A program made the position numbers and the translations under genes. Positions 45,423 to 53,584 of a stretch of 64,000 bases of DNA are shown piece by piece. The stretch lies in assembly GCF_000374465.1 (NCBI RefSeq), contig NZ_KB894529.1, positions 186,001-250,000 on the forward strand. Reading direction: 5' to 3'. This stretch comes from Ahrensia kielensis DSM 5890. GTDB lineage: Bacteria > Pseudomonadota > Alphaproteobacteria > Rhizobiales > Rhizobiaceae. The stretch's first letter is position 1; each line of letters opens with the position of its first letter. A model generated the notes under the pieces. That model was given only the letters and a program-made list of their open reading frames with translations, did no database searches and was not told the DNA's origin.

Positions 45423-46037
45423 ATGCTGGAAACCAAAATGAACACGTTAAAACAACTCATAAAATCACCTTATTTTTTATGGCTTTTGCTGAGCATTCCA
45501 GCGATTCCGATGATTACTGGTTCTTTATCGGGTGATAATTTGGAACCTCTACTGCATCCAACGGGTGAGTTTGCTGCGCGCTTTATGATTGTTGCTATGA
45601 TTGCGACGCCATTGCGTATGCTATTCCCAACGTCCAGCCTTCCGCTTTGGTTTGCTAAAAACCGCCGATATTTTGGTGTAGCCGCGGCTGGGTATGCCGC
45701 GCTGCATACTTTATTTTATGTTTTAGATTTGGGCAGCCTGCAGCGCATTTTAGCTGAAATTACAGAAACGGACATATGGACAGGCTGGCTTGCAATGGCA
45801 ATTTTTGTACCGTTGGCGATCACCTCAAACGATGCTTCAATCAAATTTTTGAAACGACGCTGGAAAACATTGCAGCGCTTTGTTTATCCAGCAGCAATTT
45901 TAACTTTGGTCCACTGGCTTTTCGTTGCTAATGAGATTGGCGGTGCGCTTGTTCACTTCATTCCACTGGCAGCACTGGAAATCTATCGGATTTGGAAGGT
46001 TCAACAGAAGCGTGTTGCGCATCAAGTAAACGCTTAG
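45423..46037 (+). CDS. MsrQ/YedZ-like heme membrane protein (ferric-reductase fold)
   Basis: This 204-aa protein has about six hydrophobic helices and the ferric-reductase-like His pattern: His near residue 46 (LHPTGEFA), GYAALHTLFYVLD and VHWLFVANE. MsrQ carries electrons to the periplasmic MsrP methionine sulfoxide reductase, but no msrP gene is nearby, so it may be an orphan or serve another partner. The RRYFGVAAAGYA segment fits the family. The start could also be the Met at 45438. It lies 9 bp before, and converges on, the XRE regulator. Confidence 0.8.
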   Translation: MLETKMNTLKQLIKSPYFLWLLLSIPAIPMITGSLSGDNLEPLLHPTGEFAARFMIVAMIATPLRMLFPTSSLPLWFAKNRRYFGVAAAGYAALHTLFYVLDLGSLQRILAEITETDIWTGWLAMAIFVPLAITSNDASIKFLKRRWKTLQRFVYPAAILTLVHWLFVANEIGGALVHFIPLAALEIYRIWKVQQKRVAHQVNA

Positions 46038-46046
46038 GATCGCAAG

Positions 46047-47483
46047 TTACACAAAATCAAACGCCGATAAGCCAGCCGCCATTTCATCAAGTCCAAGCGG
46101 TTTCGTGACAGGCGCTTCCGCGCGCGCCAAACATCCAGCGCGCTCGCAGACCCTACAAGCTGGGCCAATAGAAATGGTCAGCATATCGCCCTCTTCCGTC
46201 AAGCCACCGGGCAATGCTGTGCCATAGATCACATCCTTTTTGTATTTAACATCGCAGCCAAGCAAAATCGCCGTGCGGCGTGTGCGTTCATTGAACGCCC
46301 CTTGAGGTCCCTCTAACGTGCGTGCGATCACCATGAACTGCGTGCCGTCTGGCATCTCAACTGCTTCTGTTAAAATCTGCGCTGGTTGAGAGAATGATGC
46401 ATGCACAGGTAGTTTCGGACAATACCCACCAAACCGCGACTGCGGATATCCTTCTGCGCCAGCGCGTCTAAATTTATTACCCGCCTGATCAACCTCACTC
46501 ATGAAGAAAGGAACACCAGCGGCATCCTTTCGGCCAAGCATCGTTATACGGTTCGCGGCCTGTTCAAAAGAAACGCTGAACCGCGCCCGCAAAACATCAA
46601 TATCGTATTTTGACTTTTTACATGCCTGTAGAAAAGCGTCATAGGGCATCATTAATGCGTGAGCGGCATAGCGCGCCATTTCAAACCGCATAAGCCGTTT
46701 GGCTTCATCAGATGACAGTTTAAATTTCTGTATTTCTCCGGCAATCGCGACTTGCATGCGGACAAGCGATGCTTCCATCGCCACTTCACGCAATTGATCA
46801 AAGGGCGATAAGCGTTCAGATATAAACAACCGATTGGTGTGACGATCATAGCGGCGACGCCAATTGGGCATCGCTTTAACTGGCAGCACTTTCACGACAA
46901 TACCGTGCTCGGCTGTCAGCCATTTCTTTAAAGCGCCGAGCAAGTCATCATCGGCTTTCAAAAGCTTATTAAAGGATTCGGCCTCTTCCTCAAGAGCAGG
47001 AAAATGGTTCGGTCTTTTTTCCAATGTGTCGCGCACCTCATCGGTAGGCAAGCGCGCTGCAGCTAAGCTTGTTTCATGCCCTTCACGCGCCAGAAGATCC
47101 GACAGATCACTCAAACGTGCCTGACTTTCGCTATAGGCGCGATAAAGTTTTTGAACAGCAACCGATACGTTCGGCGCGACTTCAGCAATTTCGATAAGCT
47201 CCTGATCGCCAGGCAATTCAGCGGCCAGCAATGGATCAGAGAAGATTTCTTTAAGCTGCGACAGGCTGGTATCATTCGAGCCTTGAAGCGCCTCCATATC
47301 TATTTTGTAAACAGAGGCAAGCTTGAGCAATAGCTGCACGGTGAGCGGGCGTTGATTTCGCTCAATGAGATTCAAATAGGACGGCGAGATATCCAAATCC
47401 TGAGCCATAGCCGTTTGGGTCAACTCCAACTGGTTACGAATGCGCCGAATACGCGGGCCAGCGAAAATCTTTTGTTCTGCCAT
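46047..47483 (-). CDS. XRE-family regulator with IrrE-like and DUF2083 domains (short-chain acyl type)
   Basis: This 478-aa protein has an N-terminal HTH (residues ~9-64; ELTQTAMAQDLDISPSYLNL then IERNQRPLTVQLLLKL), a central degenerate ImmA/IrrE-like region (~190-310), and a C-terminal DUF2083 domain. The last has a conserved Cys cluster (GPACRVCERAGCLARAEAP) near residue 445. Related regulators (RamB, PrpR) control acetate/propionate or glyoxylate-shunt genes and sense short-chain acyl-CoA; in PrpR this Cys set binds a 4Fe-4S cluster. The targets here are unknown. It diverges from the small gene at 47747. Confidence 0.9.
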   Translation of the reverse strand: MAEQKIFAGPRIRRIRNQLELTQTAMAQDLDISPSYLNLIERNQRPLTVQLLLKLASVYKIDMEALQGSNDTSLSQLKEIFSDPLLAAELPGDQELIEIAEVAPNVSVAVQKLYRAYSESQARLSDLSDLLAREGHETSLAAARLPTDEVRDTLEKRPNHFPALEEEAESFNKLLKADDDLLGALKKWLTAEHGIVVKVLPVKAMPNWRRRYDRHTNRLFISERLSPFDQLREVAMEASLVRMQVAIAGEIQKFKLSSDEAKRLMRFEMARYAAHALMMPYDAFLQACKKSKYDIDVLRARFSVSFEQAANRITMLGRKDAAGVPFFMSEVDQAGNKFRRAGAEGYPQSRFGGYCPKLPVHASFSQPAQILTEAVEMPDGTQFMVIARTLEGPQGAFNERTRRTAILLGCDVKYKKDVIYGTALPGGLTEEGDMLTISIGPACRVCERAGCLARAEAPVTKPLGLDEMAAGLSAFDFV

Positions 47484-47682
47484 CTTTAATCGCCTCTAAT
47501 TAGCACCTCCATCATATTTACACTTTTTACAAATTGACAGATGTTTTTTGTCACAAAGCGTACATTGCAACGCGATAATTCCAGTAATTATACGATTTTA
47601 CGTGCTTTTCCTCGCAAGTCCCTCCACATTCAAATGCACGCACTGTCACAATGACAAGTGTTTACAATACCGCTTCGAACTA

Positions 47683-47700
47683 TTTGATAAGCCTATCAAA
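47683..47700. promoter_or_regulatory. Short palindrome upstream of the 82-aa gene
   Basis: TTTGATA, 4 nt, TATCAAA: perfect 7-bp arms, 47 bp before the ATG at 47747, in the region shared with the divergent XRE regulator. It may be an operator; the sequence shows only symmetry and position. Confidence 0.4.
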
Positions 47701-47746
47701 CCGTTATCGAACTGGAAATTACGCAGTTTTTGAAAGGACAAGCGTT

Positions 47747-47995
47747 ATGAATGCCCATGAACGGCCGAAGACCGGCGTTAAAGAACGCGCAGAAGAGCAA
47801 TCATCTTCAATGGATGCAGATCAACAGGCTATGATCCGCATGGTCGCCAACGACCTGCACCGTTTGAACCAGTCCGTTATGAAAGCCGTAGAGGCTGGGG
47901 TTTCTGTTGAGCTTGTACGCTCTGCACGCCACCATGGCGGCGACGGAAACTGGGGCGACCTGCTTATTCCGGTCATCGTAACGCAAAGCAAATAA
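47747..47995 (+). CDS. Small conserved hypothetical protein
   Basis: The 82-aa frame from ATG 47747 is supported by GAAAGGAC 7-8 nt before it. It is hydrophilic: a charged N-terminus (MNAHERPKTGVKERAEEQSS), a helix (DQQAMIRMVANDLHRLNQSV), and an end VELVRSARHHGGDGNWGDLL then IPVIVTQSK. I recognise no named family; the His/Gly-rich turn looks conserved. It has its own strong terminator, so it is a single-gene unit. Confidence 0.65.
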   Translation: MNAHERPKTGVKERAEEQSSSMDADQQAMIRMVANDLHRLNQSVMKAVEAGVSVELVRSARHHGGDGNWGDLLIPVIVTQSK

Positions 47996-48041
47996 CTGTC
48001 AGTTGAAACAAGGTTAGATCTCCAGCCTTATTAAAACTGCA

Positions 48042-48073
48042 AAAACCTCCCCAGAATTTTGGGGAGGTTTTTT
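48042..48073. terminator. Strong terminator after the 82-aa gene
   Basis: AAAACCTCCCC and GGGGAGGTTTT form an 11-bp stem around an 8-nt loop, with a 6-T run at 48068-48073. The symmetry means it could also work in reverse. Confidence 0.9.
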
Positions 48074-48159
48074 GATTGATATTTACTACTAGGCTTGTTT
48101 GTATTTGCGCTTGGCTTGGCGCACGTTATAAACAACTGAAATCAAAACAATGGTGATTG

Positions 48160-49611
48160 ATGGCCAAGCCCGTTAAAGCAGTTAAAAGTGCAGCAGAAAA
48201 AGCTATTGGCACGAAACAAAAACGCAAACAAATACCCGATTATATAAAAACGCCGCTCGGCGTTAAAAGTTGGGATGAAGCCGCTGAATGGCTGGCTTAC
48301 CGGAACATTGAAGACATCGAGTGTATCACACCTGATCTAGCTGGCGTTCCACGTGGCAAAATGATGCCGACGAATAAATTTACGTCAAACACAGCGCTAG
48401 CGCTTCCCTCTGCACTGTTTCGCAAAACAATTTCGGGCGATTATCCCGAAGAGAGCGGCGATTTTCGGTATGATCCCAATGATGGTGATCTGAAATTAAT
48501 GCCGGATCTTTCCACACTTTGTGCGGTTCCTTGGGAAAGCGACCCGACGGCTGCGGTCATTTGCGATCTTGTTGATCCAAATGGTGAGGCCGTAGGCTAC
48601 ACACCGCGCGCGGTGCTCAAACATGTTATTGCAGCCTATGCGGAAAAGGGCTGGACACCTGTTGTCGCGCCAGAAATCGAGTTTTATCTCGTCGCGCGCA
48701 ATACCGACCCTGATTATCCCTTGCAGCCACCTACAGGGCGTTCAGGCAGACCTATTGCTGGCGGTCAGGCTTACTCTATTGCCGGCATTAATGAGTTCGA
48801 TGAATTAATTGATGATATTTATCATTTTTCAGAAGCGCAGGGACTTGAGATCGATACGTTGATCCATGAGGAAGGCCCATCGCAGCTGGAAATCAATTTG
48901 CGCCACGGCGACCCACTTGCGCTTGCTGACCAAGTGTTCATGTTCAAGCGCACGCTGCGTGAAGCTGCCCTCAAGCATGATATGTATGCGACATTTATGG
49001 CTAAACCCATTCAAAGCGCTGCAGGCAGCGCAATGCACATCCACCAATCAGTGATCGACAGCAAAACAGGAGAAAATATTTTCTCCAACCCTGATGGAAG
49101 TGAAAGCGAACTTTTCCGCTCATTCATCGGCGGCATGCAACATTATATCCCCCGCGCTTTGGTTATGTTTGCCCCTTATGTGAATTCATATCGCCGTTTG
49201 GCACCCGATATGGCAGCGCCCGTTAACACCGCTTGGGGATATGACAACAGGACCACGGCATTTAGGATTCCGACATCGGATGCCCGTGCGCGCCGTGTTG
49301 AAAACCGCCTACCGGGCTCTGATGCAAACCCCTATCTTGCGCTGGCTGCATCATTGGCATGTGGCTATTTGGGTATGGTCAATGGCCTTGTGCCAACCGA
49401 CCCGACATCGACCACAGCCAATGAAGGCGAGATTAGTTTGCCACGCGGTCTTCTCGAAGCGGTATCACTGATGGAAGAGGAAGAAGCTTTCGGATCAATT
49501 TTGGGCCGTGAGTTCATTGCAAACTATGCAGGCGTAAAACGCGGCGAGTTTGAAACTTTCATGCAGGTTATTAGTCCTTGGGAACGTGAATTCCTCTTGA
49601 TGAATGTTTAA
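48160..49611 (+). CDS. Glutamine synthetase-family ligase (second PuuA-like paralogue)
   Basis: This 483-aa GS-fold protein has a basic N-terminal extension (MAKPVKAVKSAAEKAIG...). It shows VVAPEIEFYLVARN, EGPSQLEINLRHGDPLALAD, ATFMAKPIQSAAGSAMHIHQ, NRTTAFRIPTSDARARRVEN with LPGSDANPYLA, and the end VISPWEREFLLMNV. It is probably a gamma-glutamylpolyamine synthetase, because a PuuB-like oxidase gene overlaps its end. It resembles the enzyme at 43879-45273 but is clearly diverged, so the two may act on different amines. The ATG at 48160 follows a TTG that would add one residue. Confidence 0.88.
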   Translation: MAKPVKAVKSAAEKAIGTKQKRKQIPDYIKTPLGVKSWDEAAEWLAYRNIEDIECITPDLAGVPRGKMMPTNKFTSNTALALPSALFRKTISGDYPEESGDFRYDPNDGDLKLMPDLSTLCAVPWESDPTAAVICDLVDPNGEAVGYTPRAVLKHVIAAYAEKGWTPVVAPEIEFYLVARNTDPDYPLQPPTGRSGRPIAGGQAYSIAGINEFDELIDDIYHFSEAQGLEIDTLIHEEGPSQLEINLRHGDPLALADQVFMFKRTLREAALKHDMYATFMAKPIQSAAGSAMHIHQSVIDSKTGENIFSNPDGSESELFRSFIGGMQHYIPRALVMFAPYVNSYRRLAPDMAAPVNTAWGYDNRTTAFRIPTSDARARRVENRLPGSDANPYLALAASLACGYLGMVNGLVPTDPTSTTANEGEISLPRGLLEAVSLMEEEEAFGSILGREFIANYAGVKRGEFETFMQVISPWEREFLLMNV

Positions 49612-50902
49612 TGAGATGACGTATCAAAGCCCTATTTCTCCAGGTTACTCTTGGTATGAAGCAACGGTTGGCGAACGGCCTGAATATCCTGTATTCAAAG
49701 GTGATCGAAGCTGCGATGTCGCGATCATCGGCGGCGGCTTTACCGGCCTTGGGGCAGCTGTTCATCTGGCGCAAGCTGGCCTGCGGGTTATTTTGCTTGA
49801 AGCGCACCGTTTTGGCGATGGCGCATCAGGGCGCAATGGCGGCCAGCTAAACACCGGACAACGCACCCACGCAGAAGACCACGAAAAAACATTAGGCTTT
49901 GAACGCGCCAAAGCGCTTTTTGATATTGCAGAAGAAGCAAAGCATCATCTTTTGTCTTTCGCAAAAGATAACAATATCGACATTGAATACCAGAAAGGCC
50001 ACATGTCAGTGGCGCATAAGAAGCGCCTTGTAAAAGATTATGAAGCGTATCCAGCCACCATGGCTGAACGCTTTGGCTACAAGCACTTGCACTTCATGGA
50101 CGCGGCAGAAACCGCCGAACGGCTCGGATCATCGCGCTATTTTGGCGGCAGTTATGACAGTGAAACCGGCCATATTCATCCGCTTAAACTTGTGGTCGGC
50201 ACGGCACGTGTTGCAGCAGCGCATGGTGCAGAACTTTATGAAAACTCTAACGTTACTGAAATGCGCCATGAGGCTGGCAAGACGATTATCAAGACGGCTA
50301 TGGGCCAAGTGACCGCAGACCGCGTTTTACTTGCTGTGAATGCTTACGGATCTGAAAAGCTGGAGCCGCAATCGGCAAGTCATGTCATGCCCATACGGTC
50401 ATTCATTGGCGCAACTGTACCGCTTGGCGATGTAGACGTTTTGCGCGGCGGCGAGAGTGTCGATGATAGCCGCTTTGTTGTTCGTTATTTTCGCAAGAGC
50501 CAAGATGGCCGCCTCATATTCGGAGGCCGAGAGGCTTACACGGCAGACAATCCGAATGATATTTCCAAACATATCCGTAAACAGATTGAAGAAATCTATC
50601 CTGCGCTCAAAGATGTGGAAATTACCCAATCATGGGGCGGTTCAGTTGGCATTACAGTACCGCGTGAGCCTTTTGTGCGTGATGTCATGCCCGGCGTTAC
50701 AGCCATTGGCGGTTATTGCGGCCACGGCGTTATGCTTTCGAACTTTACTGGCAAGCTTTATGCAGAGGCAATCACCGGCAACCGTGATCGACTTCAATAT
50801 TTCCGCGATCTCAAAGTGCAAGCGTTTCCAGGCGGCCGACAATTTAGAAAACCGCTCCTGACCGCTGCTCTTACTTGGTTTGCAATGCTGGATAAGCTCT
50901 AA
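49604..50902 (+). CDS. FAD-dependent oxidoreductase, PuuB/OrdL-like (gamma-glutamylputrescine oxidase)
   Basis: This 432-aa DAO-family flavoprotein has the dinucleotide-binding CDVAIIGGGFTGLGAAVHLA near residue 39, RNGGQLNTGQR, and a C-terminal GYCGHGVMLSNFTGKLYAEA motif. The family oxidises gamma-glutamylputrescine and related amines, following the PuuA step. Its start overlaps the GS gene by 8 nt (49604); an ATG at 49616 is the alternative with no overlap. Together with potFGHI and the GS genes it supports putrescine uptake and catabolism. Its stop overlaps a convergent hypothetical gene. Confidence 0.9.
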   Translation: MFNEMTYQSPISPGYSWYEATVGERPEYPVFKGDRSCDVAIIGGGFTGLGAAVHLAQAGLRVILLEAHRFGDGASGRNGGQLNTGQRTHAEDHEKTLGFERAKALFDIAEEAKHHLLSFAKDNNIDIEYQKGHMSVAHKKRLVKDYEAYPATMAERFGYKHLHFMDAAETAERLGSSRYFGGSYDSETGHIHPLKLVVGTARVAAAHGAELYENSNVTEMRHEAGKTIIKTAMGQVTADRVLLAVNAYGSEKLEPQSASHVMPIRSFIGATVPLGDVDVLRGGESVDDSRFVVRYFRKSQDGRLIFGGREAYTADNPNDISKHIRKQIEEIYPALKDVEITQSWGGSVGITVPREPFVRDVMPGVTAIGGYCGHGVMLSNFTGKLYAEAITGNRDRLQYFRDLKVQAFPGGRQFRKPLLTAALTWFAMLDKL

Positions 50903-51339
50903 AACGGGTTCACATAATCGACAGCAGCCCAAACGCGGTCAACCAACCAACTGGCCGTATCTTGGCCTTTTGTTGCTATTCCGTTGGCAGCATCCGCAAC
51001 GGGCTTTGTAACTTTAGCCACCGATTCCTTCACGCCAACGCGGAACCAGCCATCTTCTTCCGGCTCGGACAGGTCAACGGTTACAACCTCATGCGCGGCA
51101 TCACTTGCATCAGTATCTTGGATTGCAGGGCGGCCAGCGAGTTCTGCAGGTGTTTTTAGATCACACTTTGCCATGATCATTGGATATTCTGCGCTCGCAT
51201 GCTCTTCGAAAAGGCTCTCCGAAGCACGAAGGCAAGCAGCTTCTGAAACAAACTGCGCATTGTTCACCTCGATGGCTTCGCAGTTCTTCGCAGCGTCATC
51301 ACAGCCCATGAGGCTAAGGATAATAATGGCAGATTTCAT
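50899..51339 (-). CDS. Hypothetical exported or lipoprotein-like protein
   Basis: The 146-aa frame from ATG 51339 has AGGAACG 8 nt before it. A short hydrophobic start MKSAIIILSLMGC precedes a Cys-rich stretch (Cys13, Cys20, then AACLRASESLFEEH). The SLMGC pattern is a poor lipobox, so export is uncertain. The C-terminal half has VAKVTKPVADAANGIATKG and the end WAAVDYVNPF. No family recognised. It converges on the PuuB-like gene with 4 bp overlap. Confidence 0.65.
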   Translation of the reverse strand: MKSAIIILSLMGCDDAAKNCEAIEVNNAQFVSEAACLRASESLFEEHASAEYPMIMAKCDLKTPAELAGRPAIQDTDASDAAHEVVTVDLSEPEEDGWFRVGVKESVAKVTKPVADAANGIATKGQDTASWLVDRVWAAVDYVNPF

Positions 51340-51615
51340 CGTATCGTTCCTGTTTGAAATCGCGATAGCTGTAAAACTTGGACAAAGCATGTCTCAATTC
51401 CGACAATTTCGCGGTAAAGCCAAATATTACTATTTAAACTGGCTTATAAAGTCGCAAATCATCATATTTGTGCGTGATCGCTGCAAAGCTGTGGACTAAG
51501 CACTCGACATTTCACAACTTTCGTCATACAGAACGTCAACTGAAAATGCGCACAAATGCGCCCACACATATGGCTTTGCATAATATATTGCGCCACCTTT
51601 ATTCGAAAGACACAA

Positions 51616-53526
51616 ATGTCCAATTTTGAAGGCGTCTCTCCGGCGCTTGTTACCGCGTTATCAAATCGCGGTTATGAAACACTTACACAGGTTCAAACTG
51701 ATATTTTGAACCCTGATTACCGCGACAAAGATTTGCTCGTTTCGGCCCAAACCGGATCAGGTAAAACTGTTGCTTTCGGCATAGCAATCGCGCCAACACT
51801 GCTCGACGGCGAAGATAAATTTTTATTTGCAGCTGAACCGTTTGCTCTTGTTGTTGCGCCAACGCGCGAACTCGCATTGCAGGTTAAGCGCGAACTAGAC
51901 TGGCTCTACAAGGATGCAAATGCGGTTATCTGCTCTTGTGTCGGCGGCATGGATATGCGCGACGAACGCCGTGCTTTATCACGCGGTGCAAATATCGTTG
52001 TTGGCACGCCGGGCCGTCTGCGCGATCATATTATGCGCAAATCGCTCGATCTTTCCAAAATGCGTGCTGTCGTTCTGGATGAAGCTGACGAAATGCTTGA
52101 TCTTGGCTTTAAAGAAGACCTTGAGTTTATTCTTGATGAAATGCCAACAGAACGCCGCACATTGATGTTCTCGGCGACTGTGCCAGCGATGATTGCAAAG
52201 CTTGCAAAAAGCTATCAGCGTGATGCCGTTCGTGTGGAAGCCAAAGGCGAAGAAAAACAGCACGGTGACATTGAATACCGTGCTTTGAGTGTTTCTGGCC
52301 GCGAAAAAGAAAACGCGATTATCAACGTCTTGCGTTATTATGAGGCTAAAAACGCCCTTGTTTTCTGTAACACCCGCGCCAGCGTGAACCATTTGGTTGC
52401 ACGCTTTAACAATCGTGGTTTTTCTGTCGTAGCGCTTTCTGGCGAGCTTTCTCAAAACGAGCGCACACATGCGCTTCAAGCAATGCGCGATGGACGTGCA
52501 CGTGTTTGTATCGCGACCGATGTCGCTGCGCGCGGTATTGATTTACCGGGCCTTGATCTTGTTGTTCACGCTGAATTGCCAAGCAATCCAGAAACGCTAC
52601 TTCACCGTTCAGGCCGCACGGGCCGTGCTGGCAACAAAGGTGTTAGCGCACTGATGATTGACCCGCGCGGACGCAAAAAAGCTGAACGTATTTTGCGCTT
52701 TGCAAAAGTGGAAGCAATCTGGGCAAGCCCGCCAAGCGCTGATGAAGTGATTGCACGCGATGAAGAGCGTTTGATTGCTGATCCGATTTTGAACGATCCT
52801 ATTGCTGATGAAGAGCGCGAATTCATTGATCGTCTTATGGGGCAGTTCTCACCTGAACAATTGGCTGCTGCGTTTGTGCGGACAATCAAAGCAGGTAAAT
52901 CAGCGCCAGAAGATATTGAACAAGTTGCGTTTGATACGCCGCGCGAACGTGGCAACAATGATCGCGGTGAACGTTCTGAACGCGAACCACGCCCTTCACG
53001 TGATGAATTTGAAAATGTGCAATGGGTTTCACTTTCAGTTGGGCGTCGCCAAAACGCTGAACCGCGCTGGCTCATTCCATTGATTTGTAATGCTGGCGGC
53101 ATCACCAAGCGCCAAATCGGCCAAATCAAAATGCAGAATGAAGAGACTTTCGTTCAGCTTGATGGTGATCATGCTGAAAAATTCTTCATGACGCTTGGAC
53201 CGAACAACACATTAGAAAAAAACATCACAGTCAAAGCGCTCGATGGAACACCGACTTTCAAGCAAGAATCATTCTTGAAGCCGGAAGAACGTGAACGTGC
53301 ACCAAAGCCTGCGAATAAAAAAGGTTTTGGCGCACGCAAGCCGCGCGGCGATCGCCAGCCACAGAGTTTTGACAAAGCCGGTAGCAATGATGGCGCTCCT
53401 TCGAAAAGAGGACCAAAACCAGCTGCTGATCCATCAACCAAAGAAGGTTGGGCGAAGAAAAAGCCAAAAGGCGCAAAAGTCAAAAAACCTAAATCAAACG
53501 CAGGTCGCACTAAACCTAAATTTTAG
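51616..53526 (+). CDS. DEAD-box RNA helicase with DbpA-type RNA-binding domain
   Basis: This 636-aa helicase has motif Q (SNRGYETLTQVQ), Walker A SAQTGSGKTVAFG, PTRELA, GTPGRL, DEAD in VLDEADEMLDLGF, SAT, and motif VI HRSGRTGRAGNKG. After residue ~450 a DbpA-like RNA-binding domain follows (FENVQWVSLSVGRRQNAEPR), then a basic disordered tail rich in Lys, Pro, Gly (residues ~565-636). Such proteins unwind rRNA or mRNA structure, often in ribosome assembly or cold adaptation. The ATG at 51616 is the homologous start. The upstream 276 bp hold no recognised element. Confidence 0.93.
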   Translation: MSNFEGVSPALVTALSNRGYETLTQVQTDILNPDYRDKDLLVSAQTGSGKTVAFGIAIAPTLLDGEDKFLFAAEPFALVVAPTRELALQVKRELDWLYKDANAVICSCVGGMDMRDERRALSRGANIVVGTPGRLRDHIMRKSLDLSKMRAVVLDEADEMLDLGFKEDLEFILDEMPTERRTLMFSATVPAMIAKLAKSYQRDAVRVEAKGEEKQHGDIEYRALSVSGREKENAIINVLRYYEAKNALVFCNTRASVNHLVARFNNRGFSVVALSGELSQNERTHALQAMRDGRARVCIATDVAARGIDLPGLDLVVHAELPSNPETLLHRSGRTGRAGNKGVSALMIDPRGRKKAERILRFAKVEAIWASPPSADEVIARDEERLIADPILNDPIADEEREFIDRLMGQFSPEQLAAAFVRTIKAGKSAPEDIEQVAFDTPRERGNNDRGERSEREPRPSRDEFENVQWVSLSVGRRQNAEPRWLIPLICNAGGITKRQIGQIKMQNEETFVQLDGDHAEKFFMTLGPNNTLEKNITVKALDGTPTFKQESFLKPEERERAPKPANKKGFGARKPRGDRQPQSFDKAGSNDGAPSKRGPKPAADPSTKEGWAKKKPKGAKVKKPKSNAGRTKPKF

Positions 53527-53543
53527 GTTTCCTGTTGACGCTG

Positions 53544-53573
53544 CATTGGTTAATCAAGACAACTAAACCAATG
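53544..53573. promoter_or_regulatory. Inverted repeat over the ribosome site of the SLC13 gene
   Basis: CATTGGTT (53544-53551) and AACCAATG (53566-53573) are perfect 8-bp arms 14 nt apart. The right arm ends on the first base of GGAG that precedes the ATG at 53585, so a hairpin or bound protein there could limit translation. It may equally be a coincidence or an operator. Confidence 0.45.
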
Positions 53574-53584
53574 GAGCGCACATT

